DNA from: an uncultured Candidatus Competibacteraceae bacterium
GTDB taxonomy: Bacteria > Pseudomonadota > Gammaproteobacteria > Competibacterales > Competibacteraceae
Direction: 5' to 3'
Length of the DNA: 10,798 bases
NCBI GenBank assembly: GCA_937872125.1
Contig: CALMNY010000275.1
Span: forward strand, 1-10,798
Below, in pieces: positions 1 to 6,591 of the stretch. The notes beneath the pieces are model-generated. The model was not told where the DNA came from, made no database searches, and was given only the letters and a program-made list of their open reading frames with translations. The position numbers were made by a program, and so were the translations under genes. Position 1 is the stretch's first letter. Each line of letters begins with the position of its first letter.

Positions 1-283
1 CCACGTCCCGGCCAGCGGCCAATTCCCCGGCGATGGCTACGGCCGCTTCGTCGTAACCCTCGTTCGCCGGACCACGATCCAGCATGCAGGGCATGACGAT
101 GGGAATTTCCCGCTTGCCACCGAGCCACGCCGCCGCGATGTCGCGGGCCTGGGCGCTGCCTTGCGGCGTGGCGGGATAGGCGATGACCGGCGTGGTTTGC
201 AGGATGCGCACGGCTTTAAGCGTCAGCAGTTCCGGGTCGCCGGGACCGACCCCGACGCCGTACAGAGTACCCGTAGCGTTCAT
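1..283 (-). CDS. cbiL: Precorrin-2 / cobalt-precorrin-2 C20-methyltransferase, 5' part (runs off left edge)
   Basis: This enzyme transfers a methyl group from S-adenosylmethionine to C20 of (cobalt-)precorrin-2, an early cytoplasmic step of corrin ring synthesis. About 94 codons are visible. The protein begins MNATGTLYGVGVGPGDPE and continues LLTLKAVRIL. The G-x-G-x-G-P-G-D-P loop near residues 9-17 is the N-terminal SAM-binding signature of the tetrapyrrole methylase fold, and the GTLYGVGVGPGDPELLTLKA pattern is typical of CbiL/CobI rather than the other methylases of the pathway. The ATG at 283..281 overlaps the TGA of the upstream cbiET gene (ATGA, 4 bases), so translation is probably coupled. 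The C-terminal part, normally about 140 more residues, lies outside the window. CobI is the equivalent name in the aerobic pathway; the upstream cbiX favours the cobalt-early form. Family assignment is confident, exact substrate form is inferred. Confidence 0.9.
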   Translation of the reverse strand, partial: MNATGTLYGVGVGPGDPELLTLKAVRILQTTPVIAYPATPQGSAQARDIAAAWLGGKREIPIVMPCMLDRGPANEGYDEAAVAIAGELAAGRDV

Positions 284-1527
284 TCGGACTTGTCCAGTTT
301 CATCAGCAATACCGGTAGATAGGGACGCATGATCCGTTGCCCGGCCAACGATTCGCCCCGCGCGATGCTCAATTCGGTCCATTCCGCCGCACGGTCGCCA
401 GCGAACGCATGCAATTCCACCCGGCTGTCCTCGGTCACGGCGCTCGCAACCAGCCGACCGCCCGGTTGCAGCCGTGTCCAAACCACGTCGAGCAACTCGC
501 ACAGACTGCCGCTGCTGCCGCCGATGAATACCGCGTGTGGATCGGGCAAAGCGGCCAACGCCGCCGGGGCGCGACCGGCAACGAGCTGCAGGTTGGCGCC
601 CACGCCGAACCGTTCGCGGTTGACGCCCAAGTGTTCCAGTCGTTCCGGGTGACATTCCACCGCGTGAACCTCACCATACGGATTCCAGCGCGCCCATTCC
701 ACCGCCACGCCGCCGCAGCCCGCGCCCACGTCCCAGCCGATTTCGCCGGCGCGCGGCGCCAGCAGGGAAAGGATGGTTAGTCGCACCTCACGTTTGCTCA
801 GCAGGCCCTTGCCCGGTTCCGCGCCGGTGCTGAACCAGGCGTCGGGAATACCGGGAAATTCCGGCAATACGCCGCCCGGCCCACGAGTTTCCAGAATGAC
901 GACATTCAGCGGTGAGAATTCGGTCGCGGCATTCGCCAGTTCCACCGCGCGGAAATGGCGGAAGCGTTCAGTCGGTGCGCCCAATTCCTCGGCTACCCAA
1001 AGATCGGATTCACCGAAACCGGTTTCGACCAGGATACGGGCGATGGCTGCTGGCGAATTGTCGCGGTCGGTGAGCAAGGCGTACAGCCGGTTGCCCTGCA
1101 ACGCAGCGCGCAGGCTGGCCAGCGGGCGACCGTGCAGGCTGACGCATTGCGCCTGTGGCCACGGTCGGCCCAGCCGGGCGAACGCCGCCTGAATGCTGGA
1201 TACGTGGGGATGAAACGTCAGATGTTCAGGCGGCAGGTGGCGGAGCAGGGTATTGCCGATGCCGAAAAACAGCGGATCGCCGGAAGCCAGTAGCGCGATG
1301 CGCCGCCCGGCGTTGGCGCGCAACAAATCCCACAAGCCGCTCATCGGGCTGGGGTAGGGGCGTTGCTCGGCGGTCAGTTCCGGGAACGCGGCCAGATGCG
1401 CCGCTGCGCCGATGACGAGTTCCGCCTGCGCCAGCACCGCTCGCGCCGCCGGACCAAGCGCGCCGGGTTCCATGCCCATGCCGATAACCTGCACCGGCGG
1501 GCTGGGCCAGTCGAATGCCATGCTCAT
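280..1527 (-). CDS. cbiET: Fused (cobalt-)precorrin-6B/7 C5,15-methyltransferase and decarboxylase (CbiE-CbiT)
   Basis: This 415-residue bifunctional enzyme methylates C5 and C15 of the corrin ring and removes the C12 acetate side-chain carboxyl, using S-adenosylmethionine. The N-terminal CbiE domain (about 1-215) has a glycine-rich loop GMGMEPGALG at 16-25 and SGDPLFFGIG at 82-91, both tetrapyrrole methylase features. The C-terminal CbiT domain (about 228-415) has GLLSKREVR at 241-249, the Rossmann SAM motif WDVGAGCGG at 265-273, an acidic residue after the next strand (AVECHPERL, 289-297), and AVFIGGSSG at 332-340. The length fits the CobL/CbiET fusion family. The reading frame stays open for 95 codons upstream inside cbiC, but ATG 1527..1525 is chosen because the CbiE domain starts right after it and it shares one base with the cbiC stop (TGATG). 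A second ATG at 1521..1519 is possible. No strong Shine-Dalgarno is visible, which fits translational coupling. The aerobic name is CobL. Confidence 0.93.
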   Translation of the reverse strand: MSMAFDWPSPPVQVIGMGMEPGALGPAARAVLAQAELVIGAAAHLAAFPELTAEQRPYPSPMSGLWDLLRANAGRRIALLASGDPLFFGIGNTLLRHLPPEHLTFHPHVSSIQAAFARLGRPWPQAQCVSLHGRPLASLRAALQGNRLYALLTDRDNSPAAIARILVETGFGESDLWVAEELGAPTERFRHFRAVELANAATEFSPLNVVILETRGPGGVLPEFPGIPDAWFSTGAEPGKGLLSKREVRLTILSLLAPRAGEIGWDVGAGCGGVAVEWARWNPYGEVHAVECHPERLEHLGVNRERFGVGANLQLVAGRAPAALAALPDPHAVFIGGSSGSLCELLDVVWTRLQPGGRLVASAVTEDSRVELHAFAGDRAAEWTELSIARGESLAGQRIMRPYLPVLLMKLDKSE

Positions 1528-2174
1528 CAGAAGCGGATGCCGTTCGCCATGCGCGCCAGGGCGTTGAGCGTGGCGGCAGCCAGGCTGCTCCCGCCACGCC
1601 GGCCCAGCAGGGTGATGCAGGGCGTCTGAAATTCGGTCGGCGCGATGTCCCACAGCGCCTGTTTGGATTCGGCGGCGTTGATGAAGCCGACGGGCATCCC
1701 GATGATCAGCGCCGGGCGGGGTGCGCCGTCGTCCAGCAGTTCCAGCAACCGGAACAGGGCGGTGGGCGCATTGCCGATAATGGCGATGCTCCCAGCCAGA
1801 TGCGCCGGCCATGCCGCCATCGCCGCCATGGTCCGGGTCTCACGGGCCAGACGGGCGCGATCAATGACAGCGGGGGTATTGAGAAAGCAATGCACCGCGC
1901 TGTGCAGGTAACCCTTGCTGATGCCGTGGCTGACCATTTCGATGTCGCAGAGCACATCCGCGCCGCGCGCCAGCGCCGCCAGCCCAGCCGCAACCGCGCC
2001 GGGACTGAACTGGAGATCATGGACGATGCCGGGATCGCCGGAGGTGTGCACCAACCGCATCGCGACTTGTTGCTGGTCGGCGTCGAAGCGGGACAGATCA
2101 GTCAGTTGGCGAATTTGGGTGAATGACTGGCGTTCAATTTCGTCGGGATCGCGGAGGTAGTCGAAACGGGGCAT
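1527..2174 (-). CDS. cbiC: Precorrin-8X / cobalt-precorrin-8 methylmutase
   Basis: This 215-residue protein catalyses migration of a methyl group from C11 to C12 of (cobalt-)precorrin-8, giving (hydrogeno)byrinate or cobyrinate. It acts in the cytoplasm. The sequence MPRFDYLRDPDEIERQSF at the N-terminus is typical of the family. The catalytic histidine is His43 in RLVHTSGD (40-47), the same residue number as the well studied CobH active-site histidine. Other family stretches are DVLCDIEMVSHGI, AIIGNAPTAL, IGMPVGFINAAESK and a C-terminal GRRGGSSLAAATLNAL. The length is normal for the family (about 210). The start at 2174 is supported by a GGAG Shine-Dalgarno (2180-2183) 5 bases upstream. An upstream in-frame extension to 2306 would read through the REP-like element and into cbiX, so it is not used. 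The stop overlaps the cbiET start by one base. CobH is the aerobic-pathway name. Confidence 0.95.
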   Translation of the reverse strand: MPRFDYLRDPDEIERQSFTQIRQLTDLSRFDADQQQVAMRLVHTSGDPGIVHDLQFSPGAVAAGLAALARGADVLCDIEMVSHGISKGYLHSAVHCFLNTPAVIDRARLARETRTMAAMAAWPAHLAGSIAIIGNAPTALFRLLELLDDGAPRPALIIGMPVGFINAAESKQALWDIAPTEFQTPCITLLGRRGGSSLAAATLNALARMANGIRF

Positions 2175-2189
2175 GGCGGCTCCAGAGTT

Positions 2190-2230
2190 CACCCCTCTCC
2201 CCTTACGGGAGAGAGGCTGGGGGTGAGGGG
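2190..2230. repeat. REP-like palindromic intergenic element
   Basis: The 58-base gap between cbiX and cbiC is almost filled by a palindrome. CTCTCCC (2195-2201) pairs with GGGAGAG (2207-2213) around a 5-base loop, and CACCCC (2190-2195) can alternatively pair with GGGGTG (2220-2225). The element ends in GTGAGGGG. Sequences of the form CCCTCTCCCC...GGGAGAGG...GGGGTGAGGGG are widespread dispersed repeats in proteobacterial genomes; when read through they give peptides like PHPQPLSRKGRG. Copy number cannot be judged from one copy here. It may stabilise the upstream cbiX message or weaken read-through into cbiC, but it has no U-tract and is not a classical terminator. Confidence 0.7.
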
Positions 2231-2232
2231 GG

Positions 2233-3123
2233 TTAGCGCCCATGATCGTGGCCGTCGTGATCATGCCCGGTTTGCGGCATCCCCTGCCAGTCCTCGCGGC
2301 CCACAATGGGCGTGCGGTACGGGCAGAACTGACAATTCATCCGCGCTTCGCCCGCCTCGGCCTCGGTCAGTCGCTCCAAAAAGGTTTTCACCACCAGCGG
2401 ATGGGCGTTCAGATAGGGCGCAACTACCGCTGGTACTTCGGGATGGCGTTCCTGGTGGGTGGCGACGGTGGCGCGCACCTGCTTGACCAGCCGACCGGTG
2501 AACAACAAATACGGGAACACCACCAGCCGCTGGAAACCCAGCCGGTGCGTGCGCTCCAGTGCGTCGGCCATCAGCGGCGCGGCGACGGCAGTGTAGGCCG
2601 TTTCCGCCCAGCCGAACCCCATTCCTTCCCACAGCATCCGGGTAATCTTGCTGACATTGGAATTGGCGTCAGGATCGGAACCGCCGCGCCCGATGACCAG
2701 CAGCAGCGTATCCCGCCGGTCGTAATCCGGCCCGAATTCCAACTCGGCGCTTTCGATTCGTTCGCGGGCGACGTGCAGCAAATTCGGATGAACCCCCAGA
2801 TCCGCGCCGAACGTGATGCTCATCTCCGGATGTTCGGCCTGAAAGGCGTTGAGGATCGCGGGAATATCGTTCTTAACATGGCCGGCGGCCAGCAGCAGCG
2901 CCGGCAGGGCGGTGATGCGCCGGAAGCCCTGCTGGCGCAGTTGTTCCAGCGCGGCGGGCAGATCCGGTTCGACCAGTTCCAGAAAACCGGCCAGACAGGT
3001 TCGGTCGGGCAGGGCCTGTTGCAACTGGTCGGCGAGCACACGGAATTCGGCGACGCCGGCGGCGCGGCGCGTACCGTGGCCAATCAGCAGCACGGCGGGC
3101 GGGGAAGTTAGTGGCTGGGTCAT
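2233..3123 (-). CDS. cbiX: Sirohydrochlorin cobaltochelatase, long CbiX with Cys motif and His-rich tail
   Basis: CbiX inserts cobalt into sirohydrochlorin, the entry step of the cobalt-early cobalamin route, in the cytoplasm. The 296-residue protein has two chelatase-like halves. The N-terminal half (about 10-130) carries both expected metal-handling histidines: His16 in LLIGHGTR and His82 in AAGHVKNDIP. The second half (about 138-255) has IGRGGSDPDANS (144-155) and FPYLLFTGRLVKQV (203-216), where the histidines are replaced, as expected for the non-catalytic half of long CbiX proteins. A C-terminal extension has MNCQFC (262-267), matching the MXCXXC motif known from Fe-S-containing CbiX, and ends in a His/Asp tail (HDHDGHDHGR). 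The start at 3123 is chosen because chelatase homology begins soon after it and the next upstream ATG (3168) falls inside the likely -10 box. No clear Shine-Dalgarno is seen. It is the first gene of the operon. CbiK and SirB are alternative family members, but the domain layout favours CbiX. Confidence 0.93.
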   Translation of the reverse strand: MTQPLTSPPAVLLIGHGTRRAAGVAEFRVLADQLQQALPDRTCLAGFLELVEPDLPAALEQLRQQGFRRITALPALLLAAGHVKNDIPAILNAFQAEHPEMSITFGADLGVHPNLLHVARERIESAELEFGPDYDRRDTLLLVIGRGGSDPDANSNVSKITRMLWEGMGFGWAETAYTAVAAPLMADALERTHRLGFQRLVVFPYLLFTGRLVKQVRATVATHQERHPEVPAVVAPYLNAHPLVVKTFLERLTEAEAGEARMNCQFCPYRTPIVGREDWQGMPQTGHDHDGHDHGR

Positions 3124-3166
3124 GAGGGATGGCGTCGGTTGGAATGGGCAAGGGCGATGGGATCGC

Positions 3167-3195
3167 ATTGTACAAACCCGGTCATCCCTTGTTGA
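3167..3195 (-). promoter_or_regulatory. Candidate sigma-70 promoter of the cobalamin operon
   Basis: On the minus strand TCAACA (3195-3190; 4 of 6 matches to TTGACA) is followed after exactly 17 bases by TACAAT (3172-3167; 5 of 6 matches to TATAAT). Transcription would start near 3160, giving a leader of roughly 37 bases before the cbiX ATG. It lies just downstream of the aqpZ terminator, as expected for the promoter of a separate unit. The gap is too short for a cobalamin riboswitch (about 200 bases) and none is visible. Confidence 0.5.
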
Positions 3196-3205
3196 ACATT
3201 TCGCC

Positions 3206-3236
3206 AAACAAAAAAGGGCGCGTCGGAACGCGCCCT
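3206..3236 (-). terminator. Intrinsic terminator of aqpZ
   Basis: On the minus strand AGGGCGCGT (3236-3228) pairs with ACGCGCCCT (3223-3215) around the 4-base loop TCCG (3227-3224). The stem is 9 bp, nearly all G-C. The transcript then has six T, one G and three T (3215-3206). This is a textbook Rho-independent terminator and lies 21 bases past the aqpZ stop codon. It insulates the cobalamin operon from aqpZ transcription. Confidence 0.9.
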
Positions 3237-3256
3237 GTGAATGGCCTGACTAGCCG

Positions 3257-3976
3257 TTAGTCGTTATTCGGGGCCAGCCAGCGATAGAAGAAACCCGCTA
3301 CCGCCGCGCCGATAATGGGCGCGACCCAGAACAGCCACAGTTGCTGCAAGGCCCAGCCGCCAACAAAGATCGCCTGGCTGGTGCTGCGCGCCGGGTTGAC
3401 CGAGGTGTTGGTGACCGGGATGCTGATCAGGTGGATCAGCGTCAGGCACAGGCCGATGGCAATCGGCGCGAAGCCAGCGGGCGCATTCTTGTGGGTCGAA
3501 CCCAGGATGACAACCAGGAACATGAAGGTCATCACGATTTCACAGATCAGCGCGGCGTTCATTCCATAGCCGCCGGGCGAGTGTTCGCCGAAGCCGTTGG
3601 CGGCGAACCCGCTGGCGACCAGGTCAAAACCCGGTTTCCCCGTAGCGATCAGGTAGATGATGGCCGCGCCGGCCAGGCCGCCGAGCACCTGGGCGACGAT
3701 ATAGGGACCCAGATCGGCCGCCGGGAAGCGCCCGCCCGCCCATAGCCCGACCGAAACGGCCGGATTCAGATGGCAGCCGGAGATGTGACCGATGGCGAAA
3801 GCCATGGTCAGCACGGTCAAGCCGAAGGCGAGCGACACGCCGACCAGGGCGATGCCGAGCGGATTGGTGGGATCGTTACCGGGAAACATGGCGGCCAGCA
3901 CAGCACTGCCGCAGCCGCCCAGCACCAGCCAGAGGGTGCCGACAAACTCGGCGGCAAGACGATTCGCAAGCGGCAT
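3257..3976 (-). CDS. aqpZ: Aquaporin Z, water channel
   Basis: This 239-residue inner-membrane protein forms a tetrameric channel for rapid water flux. It has the two pore motifs NPA at 71-73 (HLNPAVSVG) and NPA at 194-196 (SVNPARSTS). The aromatic/arginine selectivity filter of water-specific AqpZ is intact: Phe51, His182, Thr191 and Arg197 correspond to E. coli Phe43, His174, Thr183 and Arg189. This argues against a glycerol facilitator, where the filter is wider. Six hydrophobic segments and two half-helices fit the family. Compared with E. coli AqpZ there are about 6 extra residues in the first loop (GNDPTNPLG region, 33-41) and two at the N-terminus. The start is fixed by a strong Shine-Dalgarno, AGGAGG at 3986-3991, 9 bases upstream. 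It is transcribed alone, ending at its own terminator, and is divergent from the 765-residue protein gene. Confidence 0.97.
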   Translation of the reverse strand: MPLANRLAAEFVGTLWLVLGGCGSAVLAAMFPGNDPTNPLGIALVGVSLAFGLTVLTMAFAIGHISGCHLNPAVSVGLWAGGRFPAADLGPYIVAQVLGGLAGAAIIYLIATGKPGFDLVASGFAANGFGEHSPGGYGMNAALICEIVMTFMFLVVILGSTHKNAPAGFAPIAIGLCLTLIHLISIPVTNTSVNPARSTSQAIFVGGWALQQLWLFWVAPIIGAAVAGFFYRWLAPNND

Positions 3977-3985
3977 AGTGAAATT

Positions 3986-3991
3986 CCTCCT
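3986..3991 (-). promoter_or_regulatory. Ribosome binding site of aqpZ
   Basis: A full AGGAGG on the minus strand, 9 bases before the ATG at 3976. It is the best Shine-Dalgarno in the window and suggests strong translation of aqpZ. Confidence 0.8.
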
Positions 3992-4185
3992 AAGTCTTGA
4001 TCGAATTGAACTAAAGTGTCACCTTGAAATTTGCATAAAGGTAGAACACTTGCACTATTCGCCCTACAATACGATGAAGGACGATCTTGCTGAATAGCAT
4101 CCCAAAGGGGTGTTGGGCCTCCCGGGGACTGCGCGCAAGGATAACAGCCTTGAGCGTGAAAATCCTGAACAATGATATAGAAATC
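3992..4185. other. Divergent intergenic region between aqpZ and the 765-residue protein gene
   Basis: The region between the two divergent starts must hold promoters for both genes. Its left half (about 3990-4080) is clearly more A+T-rich than its surroundings. On the plus strand a good -10 hexamer TACAAT (4065-4070) has only a weak -35 partner, TAGAAC (4042-4047), at 17 bases. This would leave a leader of about 120 bases before the ATG at 4198. Part of that leader can fold as CATCCC-AAA-GGGGTG (4098-4112). I found no convincing -35/-10 pair for aqpZ on the minus strand and recognise no riboswitch family. The frame is open back to 4087, but those 37 extra codons do not read like protein and GAGG at 4186-4189 supports the later start. 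Confidence 0.4.
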
Positions 4186-4197
4186 GAGGTGGTTTGC

Positions 4198-6495
<2,298 letters not shown>

Positions 6496-6520
6496 ACGAC
6501 AAAGGGACTCGTTGTTTGAA

Positions 6521-6555
6521 GGGGTTACGGCAGGCGTTAGTCCTGTTGTAACCCC
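6521..6555. terminator. Possible bidirectional terminator hairpin between convergent genes
   Basis: GGGGTTAC (6521-6528) pairs with GTAACCCC (6548-6555). Two G-T pairs then CAGG/CCTG (6531-6534 with 6542-6545) extend the stem around a 7-base loop, giving about 14 pairs. It lies 26 bases past the stop of the plus-strand gene and before the stop of the convergent kinase gene. No U-tract follows on either strand, so intrinsic termination is uncertain. It may instead protect the 3' end. A second small hairpin, GTTGAA/TTCAAC (6579-6596), overlaps the kinase stop codon. Confidence 0.45.
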
Positions 6556-6591
6556 GGCTGTTGCCGCACAGGAAGCTTGTTGAACTGCTAT

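Noticed and set aside
1528..1812. N-terminal extension of cbiET in the same frame
   Set aside because: These 95 codons overlap the well conserved end of cbiC in another frame and give an Arg/His-rich peptide. The CbiE domain starts right after the ATG at 1527.
2242..3111. Plus-strand open frame of 289 codons opposite cbiX
   Set aside because: It is antisense to a clearly recognisable CbiX with both catalytic histidines. The composition is of the antisense shadow type.
4087..4197. Upstream extension (37 codons) of the EF-hand-like protein
   Set aside because: It has no Shine-Dalgarno and its composition is unlike the rest of the protein. The ATG at 4198 has a well placed GAGG.
4081..4197. 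Possible riboswitch in the leader of the EF-hand-like protein gene
   Set aside because: Only one small imperfect hairpin is visible and I could match no core motif of a known riboswitch class.
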